64,000 nt of DNA from contig NQMI01000002.1 in NCBI GenBank assembly GCA_002270565.1, positions 124,001 to 188,000 of the forward strand, in the 5' to 3' direction. Under the pieces are notes generated by a model. That model had not been told where the DNA came from and searched no databases. It worked only from the letters and a program-made list of their open reading frames with translations. Source of the DNA: Stenocarpella maydis. Its lineage: Eukaryota; Ascomycota; Sordariomycetes; Diaporthales; Diaporthaceae. A program made the translations under genes and the position numbers. Shown here piece by piece: positions 10,575-21,216 of the stretch (the stretch's first letter is position 1; every line of letters starts with the position of its first letter).

Positions 10575-13521
10575 ATGGACCCACGCGACCAGGCGCGCCT
10601 TGTCAGGCTCGAGTACGGCGGCCATGGCCAGAGCTTTGCAAGCAGTGACCTCTCCGGATATGGTGCCGGCACCAGCACTGCCCCCACGCCCGGGAGAGTT
10701 GACTGGCACAACCAGAGGAACGCCACGAATAACGGTGCGGTGGCTTCGCCAGCCAACTATGCGCGTCAGCAAGGCGCAGTCACCAGTCCCACCTCCGGCA
10801 GCCCTGGCTGGGACCAGAAGTCACCGGCCCCGCATGAGCTGTAAGTGTACAGTTCATTTTGGCCACTGTGCCTGCCCGTTGCCCAACATGTCGATGGTTT
10901 TGTTCTTTTTTTTCTCTTTCGTTTTAGTAATTGTTATCTCATGTGCTGTGAGATTGTCATGTATGGTGAGGGGCAGCGAACGTCTGGAAGCTTGACCCAC
11001 ACTCTCTTCGGCTGCTCTCACACCCATTCGGCTCTGCTTGAACGTCTCATGGGCTTTTGTGGACAGTTTGAGATGCCAACTGGTTCCATTAACACAGGAA
11101 TCGCCCGGATGCTCTTTGGCAGGCCAGATTTCTCCAAGACATGGTGCTGCCGCCGACGCACCTCTATCAAACAGGATCCACACGGGCTTGGGAGGAATCT
11201 GCGATGGGTACCCTCAATCCACTCACTGGCTGCTTGGATTGTTGCACAAGGACGGTTGCTCAACCCAAGGGCAGTTATCTAGGGAGCATTTTCATCCACG
11301 GCTTGGACTTCGTTTTTCCTTTCATCCGCTGCCCACTTATGTGTTGGCTACATGGATGACAGGGTATCGTGTTCTCATCCGGACGGCCGCTTTCCGCGGT
11401 TATGGGGGCCATGCCATCGGACCACTTTGTCCTGTGGGATAATTCTACAACTACGGTAAAGCCCTGGAAGCCGTGGACAGGCTGGGTTCGGATTTTATGC
11501 CGGGTACTTTGCTGTCTTCCCTCCCAGGGGCTGCCATCAGTGTCTTGCTTGGCATGTTGGGCGGCCCAAAGGACATTTTTGAAGCCAATCCCGGCCATCT
11601 TGGACCCTACAGGATATCACATCCGTCTCTGCGACCCATTAGACCCTGAACCCTCGGAAAACCCTCACAGCGACCCACAATGGAGATATATCAATACAGC
11701 CTAACCAAGCTTGACATTAACAGGCCGGTTTGCCACGGCGGAGTGCATCCCAGTTGCCCTGCCAGCTTCGGAAAAAGCGCACTTGAAACCATTTTCCTGT
11801 TTTCCACGGTACAGAGAGTCTTAATCCTCTCTAACAATCATGAAGGAACCAGCCAGCGCTGGAGGCGACTGGCCCAGAAACAGTAGTCCTTTAATGGGGC
11901 CACATTTCACCGTCCGGGACTGACCGGCCCTTGTCCGAGGAGGATCACCTACATAGATATTAGCCGATTGTTTTTATCATTGCTTTCTTTCTTTCCATGT
12001 TTATTTTTTTGTTGTTTCGCTTCCATCTCGTATTGTTTAGTTTTGTTATTCTTGCACTTCTCCCCACGGGGACCACGCCCTGGGAGGGATTGTTTTGCAG
12101 CTTGCCTATCAGGAGACCCAGAGACTCAACCCCACGCCTTGCCTGCTTCCACTACCACATTGAGGTGCCCTTCCGCGCATTGGGATTGGATGTTCGCCCA
12201 AGCCTAAGCCGAGTGTACTAACCACTCCTCTCCCAAGGAAATCCACAACCGAAAACCGGCGGATCCTGGAATCGGCCCTGCCGTCCAGCCTCCAGGAGCA
12301 CACCAGGCGGGAAAGACGTACCGCAAACACCTGTGCGGTCTGTAACGACTCGTTCCAGACCAACTCCGGGCTGGAGAGACATGCAAAGGAGACTCGTCAC
12401 TCCTCCTTTGTGTGCGCATGCGACATGACCTTCGGCAGGCTTTCCTCCCTCGCGAGGCATATCAACTCGAACACGGGATCCGGGTACCACTGCGAGCTGT
12501 GTGATGACAGGAGGCTGCCCCGCATCGACAAGCTCTATGACCACCTCCGGGATGGACACAAGGTCAGCCAGAAGGTTCTGGACCGGTACAGGAATAAGGC
12601 TTTTGCCCGTCCCAGGAGGGCGTCACGGGCGACGAACCCGGCCCCGGCCCCAGCCCCGGCCCCGCCTCAAGCTCCGTTTCACATCAGCCAAGCTGCGTCG
12701 CTCGGCGGGTATGGACCTTGGACTTCGGCTGTTCAGGTGAACGGGATGTATGAGCGGCATACCATGAGTATGACTCCATCAAGTCCGAATAGTATCAATC
12801 CTACCAATCTCACAGTAAGATCCGCCTGTGCCCAAAGCACGCTCCATATACCACTCCCCTGGCGACAAAACAAGGGTAGAATACATGCATCGTGTGGATC
12901 AACTTAGGGCTGACTTGATGCTTCCCAGATTTTCAATGATCACTTCACCTCCCAGTGAGCTTCTTAAGGCCTGGGTTGCAGACATTTTTCCACGAACTAG
13001 CATTTCCTTGACTTGATCGTTATATGGATAGTTGGAAGGTCTTCTGAAGCCAAATTCTTTGTTTTTCTTCTGGGTTTCAACACAGGACCCAGCAGTGTCA
13101 ATCCGGCTCCCTGTTTGATCCAGGATCACCCGGCCTGGTGGTGCCAGGCTGTGCTCGTGTCCTTGATGGGGGCATTGTTTGATTGCCTGCCCTTTGGAGC
13201 GGTTGGCACATGGGGTACACAGCAGTGACGGCTAAAATCAGTATAGTCTGCACAGTAACAGAGCATGACCTAATTAATATCTGTCAACCTTTGTTTATTG
13301 CACAGGGCTCTCACACTAGCTACGCATATCAACGCCTGTCTACCAGCAACGTAGACCACGAAAGCTTCCGAAGAGTGAGGATGAACCAGCCTTTCAGTCA
13401 AGTTTCGCCTCGTAAAAGTGAATCTGATGTTACAGTAAATTGGACATCGACTGATGACGTTCCAACCAATTTTCAGGTGTTCCGTGGATATGTCACGCTG
13501 GGACAAATCAGAATAAGCAAG
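10575..13521 (+). CDS. Three-finger C2H2 zinc-finger protein, copy B (most complete relative)
   Basis: Proposed exons are 10575-10840, 12238-12814 and 13306-13521, the last with an uncertain 3' end. Exon 1 (MDPRDQARLVRLEYG...) ends at a consensus GTAAGT donor in phase 2. The finger exon follows a TACTAAC branch point and an AAG acceptor in the matching phase. Finger 1 is CAVC-x12-H-x5-H, finger 2 CAC-x12-H-x9-H, and finger 3 CELC-x13-H-x4-H, all with ligands intact. Finger 3 is followed by HKVSQKVLDRYRNKAF and an Ala/Pro repeat (APAPAPAP). The finger exon could end at the GTAAGA at 12815, phase 0, and join the phase-0 exon at 13306; if it reads on it stops at 12907. Intron 1 would be 1,397 nt, about 15-25 times longer than in the relatives, so an insertion or a missed exon is likely. 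A nuclear DNA-binding role is inferred from the fingers. Confidence 0.55.
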
Positions 13522-13833
13522 GTGAGCATCTCAACGGGCAGTCAGAGGGTGTCGGAGGAAGTCAGGCTTTCAAGCTTGTGGCACATGGTTCCTGCGGTCC
13601 TGCTGACGGAGCTCGGCGGAGGTCTAATGCCTCGATCTGGGCCGCCCTGCATTTCGGCGAGACGACGGCCGGGCAAACATTGAGATATCGGAGCGCCCTC
13701 TTTTCCCCAGAGGGTGCTGCTGGCGAGAAGGCCTGGCCCCCTCGTCAAGTGCCGCTCCAGCCTCAGCACCATTGGAGATGCAGGTTGGGGCCTTGGGGTC
13801 TCACTGGCTGTGAGAGTGGCACAGCATCTGATA
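13522..13833. other. Region between copy B and the transposon
   Basis: Starts with a GTGAGC donor-like site and contains no clear exon. The last copy B exon could continue into it. The TA at 13832-13833 is the transposon target site. Confidence 0.3.
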
Positions 13834-14798
13834 CCATCTGACACCCACTAGTGGAACACCCCTACCAGTGGAACGAGGAGCCACATACAAACTGCCCAAA
13901 CTCACAATGCACATAAAATACTCAATAATTAGTATTGAGAGTTGATTTGTATAGTAAATTAAAGCTTAAAAGATGGCTAATCCATATATCTAGCCGGCCG
14001 CTTGATTCCACGCCCAGATCTTATAACAATTGGTGCCAGAATGTCCTCCTTATCCTTATTACCTAGTCCCTTATCACTAAAGCCTTCAAATACTTCTTCA
14101 TCAGCAAACATATCTTCTGGAGCCCGAAACTCCTCTTTAAGGTCTTTAATAAACCCTCCTTAGCTTAATATCTTATAACTACTTATAAATGTTTTATTAG
14201 GGTTGGGGATGGTATAGTGTTTCTTTATGCCCCTTTAAGCACTATTATGAGCCTTAAGCTTAGCATTTTCTTGCTCTAAGAAGGCTACTCTAGCCTGCAT
14301 TTTCTTAAAGGTGTTGGTAATATTCCTAGCCCGCTATCTTTACGTTAGGCTAGTGTTTTAAGCTAATTTAAGTATATAGTCCCTTATGATAAGGTCCTTA
14401 TCGCTAGCATTCTTAGGTAAGGCTTCAGCCATACCATTCTTACGATCCTCTCAATTTAGCTAGATTTCTGGGTGATTTAACGCCTTCTAGCGGCTTATAG
14501 GCCAATTTCTAATATGCCTCCAAGCTAATTAAATAGTTGTTGGCTTTATAGCCGCGCTAGCCTTTACTAAATAATAAAGGAAGTTGATTTTGCCTATAGG
14601 CGCTAAGTTGGTGATAGAGTTAAGTTTAGCTAATTCTTTTTAATAAGCAGCCTTAAGGACATTGAAATGTCTATTATCTGCTGGCTATAGCTCATGAGAA
14701 GTATGTATTAGGAGGAAGCATAAAAAAATATTACCAAAGAAGCACTCCTTAATAAATTCTACTTATCCAAGTATTATTAGTAAATAAACCTTTAATAT

Positions 14799-14801
14799 NN
14801 N
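14799..14801. other. Assembly gap (NNN)
   Basis: Three unknown bases lie exactly at the junction between transposon sequence and the LTR-like fragment, so this boundary and the true distance are uncertain. Confidence 0.95.
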
Positions 14802-15270
14802 GCAAGGAGTTACCCTAGACTTGCGAGTCAGGCGATTTTCGCTAAGTACGCCCAGTGCGTGCGTGACGCAAGATGAGTTTGGTGGCCGTGAGTCGATTAT
14901 TTTGGCCTGCATTTGCACCTTAATTTAGACCTCTGCATTACCCTTATTCCTTACCCAAAAAGTATATAACTTGGTGCATTAGATAGCTTGATTTCTGAAG
15001 TTTATATGTACTTAATTTGGGCATTACTAGGGCTATGGTTGGCTAGTTGCTTGGAACTAAAGATGGTGTGTTGGAAGGGCGAATTTTCCGGCATTTGCAA
15101 ATTTGCACCAGAGCCTACCGCAGCGTGCCCAGGGGTGAGACGAAGTCGGAGGGTATATAAGGAGGGCTTACAGAAGCCCAACTTAATTTAATACAAAGTT
15201 GTCCAGACCATTGTCAATTGTCCCAATTCGCCTCAGAGCACCATACTGCGACCCTGCCGAAACACACACA
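14802..15270 (+). mobile_element. LTR-like fragment nested in the transposon
   Basis: Shares long blocks with the LTR at 24544-25007. Both have AGTGCGTGCGTGAC, then GGCCGTGAGT, CTCTGCATTA, GCACCAGAGCC, and GGGTATAT with GAGGGCTTAC shortly after it. The GGGTATATAAGG at about 15153 looks like an LTR TATA box. The left end is hidden by the gap and the right end could not be fixed; no target duplication was found. Confidence 0.6.
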
Positions 15271-16362
15271 CGCTGAACTGAATGCTATTTTATAGCACAA
15301 ATTCATCACAAGTGCTAAGAGTATAACTACTTGAACTCTTATAAAAATCATTAGGCTTAAAGATCTTTGCCCTTAAAGACAATTCCCAAGTTTAAATAGT
15401 GACTAGAAGCTGTAATAGTATTAATAAGGGTTACCCAAGCACAGCTACCACTTATCTTCTTAATGGCAGTTTTAATCTCTATAGATCTAAACATAAGGCT
15501 ATTAATACCTAAAATTTATTAGTACCAACTATTATAAAGCTTTATAAGTATATAAATAATACCTTAGCCCTCCATGATACCGCCCTTATTAACATTAACT
15601 ATTAACTCTAGCTCAACCCAGTTAAATTACTCTCAATAATTGAAATACTAGTAGACTGCCTTTAGCATAAAGCCATTAAATTAGGCTACTTCTTAAGGGC
15701 AAGAAATCTTCATTTTAATATCATTATAGCGGCTTTTAAATAATGCTATCCAGTACTTCCCAAGAGGCTAATTATCACCTTATTTCTTTATAATAGCCTT
15801 AGCAATTTACTGCACCACTAAGGCTGTTAGGGTATAGCCTAGTAATTCCTGCTTAATGATCCATTTAACAAGCCTATTCTCCTTAGCAATAGATAGGTGT
15901 TAAGCGGGCTGAATAGCCTCACTTTTAGATATAGTATCATTCATCCATCGGAAGAGTATCATCTTAAGTATACTATGCTTTTGGGTAGCTTTACCTAAAG
16001 TAAACTTATTATCAATGATATTAAACATAGCATCAGCTATATTCTCTTCATTATAGCCAGGAATTGTGTGGTTGGGTGGTAATTAAGAGGAATAGGCTGG
16101 GCTATCATGAAGAGAATTAAGAAATTGGGCCCTAGGTTTAATATTTATATATGGGGTTCGGAATCTAATTGCAGCTACTCCAATGCCCCCAAAACACTAA
16201 CTACCTATATAAGCTTATTTACTAAGTAAATATCTACAAATTGATCAAATTCCTATGTATATAGCTTCAAAATTGGCTGTGATACATGTAAGTCAATATA
16301 GTGATTTGTATGTAGGTCCTCGTTCCACTGGTAGGGGTGTTCCACTAGTGGGGGTCAGATGG

Positions 16363-17376
16363 TAACTAGTGCCAGCTCACCAGGCCTTGATGTCGAATCC
16401 GCCTTGATTCTCTGCCTTGAATTCAACCCCTCAAAGCCCGGGCCTTTCTGTCATCCTGTCCCCGTGCCTTACATATGCAGAAGCCTCGGTCTGACCCCAG
16501 TCATTGCTGTCGCAATATGAGGGACCGCAGCCTCTGCACCCCGTTTTCCACCCTCCCTGCACCCTATTTATTCAATTCATGTTGAACCAAGCCCTCCTGG
16601 AGGCAGGCAAAGTGGCTGCGCCCATGTCTGATTGGCTTCCTTCCCTCCCGGTTGCACATCAACGCTGCACAAGGCCTCCTTTACCTGGGCAGCAATGCAG
16701 CATTTGCACCCTGTGAAACCTCATAGCCCCAGGTCAATTTCGGGGCTGTGAAGAGCTTCAGCAACCCGTACCAGTTAAATTTGTCACAGTGTTTCCTAGT
16801 TTCTGGCGACATATAAATGTCTCCATCATCCCACCACCACGTTTGGATCCGAGCAACACTCGACCATTATTGGTTGTCGCTCCGTCTTTCGGCATGAATT
16901 CCTACAAGGTTCGCGCTGAATGCTTCTGACGAGGACTGAGGAAAACCCAGACGCTCATTCTCTGATACCACACCTGCTTGGCAATGAGTCTGTTCAGTAG
17001 CCTTTGCCCCGCTTTGAAGGTGTTGAGACATTCAAGCTGAGCTCTCCCGTTTCTCGTCATGCACCAGCACACTGTCCATAGGTTAAGAGGGTGGTTTTGC
17101 ACCCTTTTTCGCATCGAGGAGGCTTAGCCAGCACCAGTACGCCCAGGGCAAGTCTGGCAACATTTAAGGCCGAGTTATCCTCATATATTATCATAATATC
17201 TAAACGTGACTTCTCTTCTGCCTGTGAGCCTGGCATATTTGCATCTTCACCCTCCGTACATGCGAAGCATATCCACCTCGTCCCAACATTGCCTCTCTCT
17301 TCAATGTTCTCTGTACAGCCTTGTCTTTCCTGACAACCCCATAAACTTCCTTGCCCTTGCACCAATCACCACAGCC
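16363..17376. other. Region between the transposon and C2H2 copy C
   Basis: Non-repetitive, of moderate GC content, with no recognisable protein. The last 150 bases are CT-rich and probably represent the old promoter and leader of copy C. Confidence 0.4.
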
Positions 17377-17981
17377 ATGGCCAGTCGTAGTGAATACATG
17401 CCCAACATGGGAAGGTCCATTCATACCACTCAGACAGACACTTCGGCCTCCAACCACGATACCTTAGCCGATCAGTAAGTGACGTCTCACACCACAAGGG
17501 CATCCATCCACATCCTAGGTCTCCATCCCATGCCACACTTTTTCTGACCACTATTCTCTGGTGCAGGGCCTTTACCCAAGAGGCACTCCTTCAACCCGAC
17601 CTTTCCAGCTTCCCTGGCCCCTTTGCCCACGACAAGGTATCACACCTCCAAAAGACTTGTGCCGTGTGTCTCAGCCAATTCTCAACCAAGATAAAACTCA
17701 AGGACCACGCCTCAAGATCCGGCCACGGCGCATTTTCCTGCACTTGTGGCCGAGGATACTCGAGGGCCTTCGTCCTCACCCGCCACATCAACTCGATGGT
17801 CGGTCCTGGCTACCCATGTGAGCTCTGCGACGACAAAACATTCCCCCGATGAGTTAAGTTGTGTGACCACCTTCGCCGTTGGCACAAGCTTAGTGCCAAG
17901 GCCTTGGACCAATACAGAGGTGGGAACTCTACCCGCAAACACAGCCCTGTTAAGGGACAACATGGCTCCGGTTCCAGCTAG
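17377..17981 (+). pseudogene. C2H2 zinc-finger protein copy C, interrupted in finger 3
   Basis: Exon 1 (17377-17474, MASRSEYMPNMGRS...) and the finger exon from 17567 are joined by a 92-nt intron in phase 2, exactly as in the relatives. Finger 1 CAVC-x12-H-x5-H and finger 2 CTC-x12-H-x9 are intact. Finger 3 starts CELCDDKTFPR and is cut by TGA at 17850-17852. Beyond it the same frame continues with VKLCDHLRRWHKLSAKALDQYR, aligning with copy B, to a stop at 17979-17981. The stop most simply comes from CGA to TGA. A truncated two-finger protein could still be made, so loss of function is inferred rather than proven. Confidence 0.65.
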
Positions 17982-18135
17982 ATAATAAGACCATCTAAAA
18001 TGAAAAATCACTTTGAAGGCTTTGTGTGGATAATCTAGTGGTCTTGATTGTGAACTTGTTTTGTCTGTCGTAGACAAGCCGAGCTATACACATCTTGTTC
18101 TGTGCGGGCGACTAGGCCAGCCTTGCTCCTCAGCT

Positions 18136-19858
18136 TTATTGATTTGGAATCTGAATAAAACACGCATTCGCCTTTGGAGACACTAGGAAGTAGTTGACCA
18201 TGGCCATACTTTCGGTCGTTGTTTGCGGGGATGGTCGAGCGCCCTTGCACTCCCGGAAGAATGTGGCGACTGCATGTCGGAGCTCGATGTTGGCCAGGTG
18301 CATCCCGATACAGCTTCGGGAGCCAGCGCCGAAGGGGAAATAGGCACCGGATCTCATGGGCTGAAAGTTTCCCTCGGAGTCAAGGAATCGTCCAGGCTCA
18401 AATCTAGCACGTGAGTCAGCCGAGAAGAGCTCTCATTCAGAAGAAATAGCACGGGTTGCAGAAAACGTCAGGGGGTATGGGGAAGCCTATCAGCGAGGGC
18501 CACGAGCCTTTCGGGATCCGGGAAGACGGAAGTATCGCGGTGGTATGAGAAGGCCTGTGTGCTGACTGTAACCCCTGCAGGAATGGAGTAGCCACCCAAC
18601 CTGACAGTGTTGTCGAGCATCCGGCGTGGCAGAGCGCCCGGCGCAGCGGCGTACAGCCGGAGAGTCTCCGCGATGACAGCCGACAGGAAGGGCAGCTTCT
18701 CCAGGTCGGAGTCGCCGAAGCCTGGCTGCAGTGCACCAACTTCGTCTTCAAGCCGGCGCTGGACCTCGGGGTTCGTGATGACTGCCCACACGAGATAGGT
18801 CAAAGAAACAGCCGTCGTCCCGGATCCGGCGACGATGAAGCCGCCGGCTTCGAACGCCACCTGGTAGTCGCTCAGAGCTGTTCTGTCCTTCTCGCTCTCG
18901 GCAACGACCTTGGAGAAGAGGTTCGTGGCGCCGATTCCAGCTTCGCGACTGCGCCTCATGGTGGCTTCGGCAATGTTCTGGACGATTTCGTCGGCGTCCA
19001 GCTCCTGGACGGAGCGGATGGGAATCCAGTTGATGATGGTTCGCACCCAGGGCAGTTCAGAACACAGGAGGCCGAATTTAGCTGCGTCCTCGATCTTCTG
19101 CATGTGATACGTTTTCTAAGGGATTTCCACAATCAGCCGAAGGTTCAAAACGGCGAGTAGTATGCAAATGTGTGAGTGATTGAGTCGCTCATACCTTCTG
19201 AGCGGCAATCATTCCAAATGGCTCCCCGAAGGCCAAGTGCGAGACTACATCGGCCGTCATAAAGGTCCACCATTTGAAGATATCCACTTCACCGGTTTCC
19301 CTGGCCTCATCCTTGATTGCAGTGATGGTTGACTCGACTTTGTCGGTGATGACGGAATACCAATTCTTCATCAGAGCTGAGTTGCTGAACAGCGGCATAA
19401 GCAGCTTCCGCCTTTGTGCATGTTCGGCGGGGTCCAGCATCGAAAAGACGTCTTGGGCCTGTCCGACACGGAACGACTGGTACCATGGATCCTTCACAAA
19501 CCCTCCCCCCACGCGGTGGATTGATTTGAAGGCGTCCTGGTCCGTGAAATCGACCTCGGTCGGCGATACACGTACAACAGGACCATACTTGAGGTGCAAG
19601 TCATGAATGTAATGGACTCTGCGCCCAGACAGGATTTGCATCTTCAAGTAAAGGTGCGTGAATCTGGTATACCATGGCCCCGGAATGTTGCGAAGAGGCG
19701 TGTTGAATGCTTTATTAAGAAGCTACAAGACCATACATTTCTTAGCATTCGCCTTCAATTCCATGGTGCAGACCTACGCTGAGGATCCAAAGAGCTCCTA
19801 GAAGCCCCAACCACATGGCGACCGGAACCTCCTTGAGGGAACTGATCTTGGGAGGCAT
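18136..19858 (-). CDS. Cytochrome P450 monooxygenase
   Basis: Four exons: 19858-19778, 19722-19195, 19115-18508 and 18403-18136, giving 494 residues, a normal length. A hydrophobic N-terminal anchor (about residues 14-27) is followed by NIPGPWYTRFTHLYLK. The I-helix oxygen-binding motif is AGSGTT (299-304), the K-helix ExxR is ETLR (353-356), and the haem loop FPFGAGSRSCIG places the axial Cys at 437. It is probably ER-bound and needs a P450 reductase; the substrate is unknown. The introns are 55, 79 and 104 nt. The third begins with GC rather than GT (at 18507-18506), but this is the only splice that restores the PDPERFEPGRF reading. It has a good CTGAC branch point and TAG acceptor. A mutated GT donor, and hence a weakened gene, is the alternative. 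The SDR at 21217-21990 lies on the same strand. Confidence 0.8.
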
Positions 19859-20229
19859 AGCGGAGAGTTCAAGAGCGTCGTTTCAGTCGATTGAGGGGTA
19901 ATGTGTAAATTGGGCTGGTACAATGTGACTGGGAAAGGCTACTAAAGGCTAGGTACGCGAAGAAGCAAAGTTTTTCAAGGGCAGGCTTAACGCTGGTAAA
20001 TGCACAGTCAGAAGACGTCTCCCGATCTTTTGCCGGCTGTTCCAGTATTAATGATCCGAACATTCGAACCTAGGATTATGACTGAAGTGACGTACTGGGT
20101 ACGACAGGATGCTGATCTGCTGCTATACTCCGTACTTGGAGACGCTACGCCGGGCTCTCCACAGATACACCACGTGGGTGGCTCCCCACATGCCGAAAGC
20201 ATGGGGATGAGCCGCTGTGTGTAGAAAAT
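19859..20229. other. P450 upstream region
   Basis: Promoter side of the P450 gene. No coding sequence is seen. A GGTTCGAAT-like motif on the minus strand near 20060 lacks a T-stem and is not a tRNA. Confidence 0.4.
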
Positions 20230-20586
20230 GAAACGTAGCGCCCCCCCCCCTTTAGTCAGTTGTAGCTTAATGCATGCTACCTCTTTAAAACTGCTTATTT
20301 CATTTACCATTAAAATTTCTATAATATATATTAGCTATTTAAGTATATTTAATATATATGTAATAAATTAAATATTATATATTAAGCTTTGTAACTCTTT
20401 AAATTATATTTATAAAAAAAAATAAAAGGAATTATTATTTATAAAACGAGTTTATTGATTTAAATAATACAAAATAATGTATATCAATATTTCATTACTT
20501 AGTGTATCTATAAATGTAGTATTTTTTTTAAAAAAATGGTAGCGCGCATTAAGCTACAACTGACATGGGGGGAGGGGCTGCGTTTC
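20230..20586. mobile_element. Foldback/MITE-like element with inverted repeats of about 50 bp
   Basis: Left end GAAACGTAGCGCCCCC...GTCAGTTGTAGCTTAATGC, then GCTACC; the inverted right end has GAAACGCAGCCCCTCCCC and the same GTCAGTTGTAGCTTAATGC block. Differences are mostly C/T. Weaker similarity (CGCTG...TGTG.GAA) extends about 17 bp further out on both sides, so the true ends may be near 20213 and 20603. The centre is very AT-rich and non-coding. No clear target duplication was found. Confidence 0.6.
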
Positions 20587-21216
20587 GATTCCACATTCAG
20601 CGCCTTGCAAGCACCTCAATGTCCCCGGAGCATCAGCCTCTGCGGCAACCAAGTACCATTCCCAAGCCCTGACATAAGCCCATCCTGCAGTGTGATCTCA
20701 GCAAGGCCCTTCAGCTTCCAAGTAGCCGTTTGCTGTCAGCTCCGGCATGAGAGCCAATGCCCCAATGCCCCAAGGCCCAATTGGCATCACAAGGATTGCT
20801 CGGCGTATCGCTTCTTGGTGTGAGAAAAGGCGAAAGGACACACAGGCAGTTACGGAATAATACAACATACTTACTCATTCCAAGGTAGCCTTGCCGTGCG
20901 GCCCCTCCCCCACATACCGAAGGACCCGGGCTCAAACCTCACCATCCCCACCGTTCGCCGTCTTTTAAACTTGTTGGTTTCGTTCTACATACATAAAGAA
21001 AAGGATTAACTGTATTAACCCCACTAACGGTCAGGGAGGACGAGGTTGTCTGCAGCTGGCACGGGTTCCCCACCAGCGCCAGGATATTTCTCCCAATGAG
21101 AGCTCATCTATTAGCTGGATTAATGCCACGAATTCCCCCCCTGCGGCTGCTCTCGTTGCTGATTCGTGACGGAAGGGGTCGGAATGAGGACTTAATATAA
21201 TTCAAGTCTCCAGATT
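20587..21216. other. Spacer downstream of the SDR gene
   Basis: No gene recognised. It contains the 3' flank of the SDR gene and a CCCGGGCTCAAACC motif near 20927 reminiscent of a pol III B box but without other tRNA or SINE structure. Confidence 0.35.

Larger units (their letters stand above)
14100..15970 (-). pseudogene. Decayed pogo/Fot1-family transposase
   Basis: Reading the minus strand from about 15,900 gives HLSIAKENRLVKWI, KYWIALFKSRY and, further on, VNVNKGGIMEG. These match the order HTH/CENP-B-like DNA-binding domain, then the first catalytic-domain block NxDExGIMEG of pogo-type DDE transposases. In the third block the catalytic Asp-Glu pair is replaced by Asn-Lys. Downstream of the nested fragment, about 14,320-14,180, MQARVAFLEQENAKLK and IPNPNKTF resemble the coiled-coil tail of these enzymes. 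Many TAA/TAG stops occupy places where Gln is expected, i.e. CpA changed to TpA, as RIP produces. The coordinates are approximate. The product is non-functional. Confidence 0.75.
13834..16362 (-). mobile_element. pogo/Fot1-type DNA transposon, RIP-decayed
   Basis: The two ends form inverted repeats of about 55 bp with only a few mismatches (left end CCATCTGACACCCACTAGTG, right end inverted CCATCTGACCCCCACTAGTG). TA at 13832-13833 and 16363-16364 matches the target duplication of the Tc1/mariner/pogo superfamily. The interior is AT-rich and carries a decayed transposase on the minus strand. An LTR-like fragment and a 3-base assembly gap sit inside. The length of 2,529 bp includes the nested sequence. 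Confidence 0.85.

Noticed and set aside
20536..20600. tRNA- or SINE-like A and B boxes (TGGTAGCGCG and GTTTCGATTCC)
   Set aside because: The motifs lie in the inverted arm of the element at 20230-20586, and no cloverleaf with paired acceptor, anticodon and T stems can be formed.
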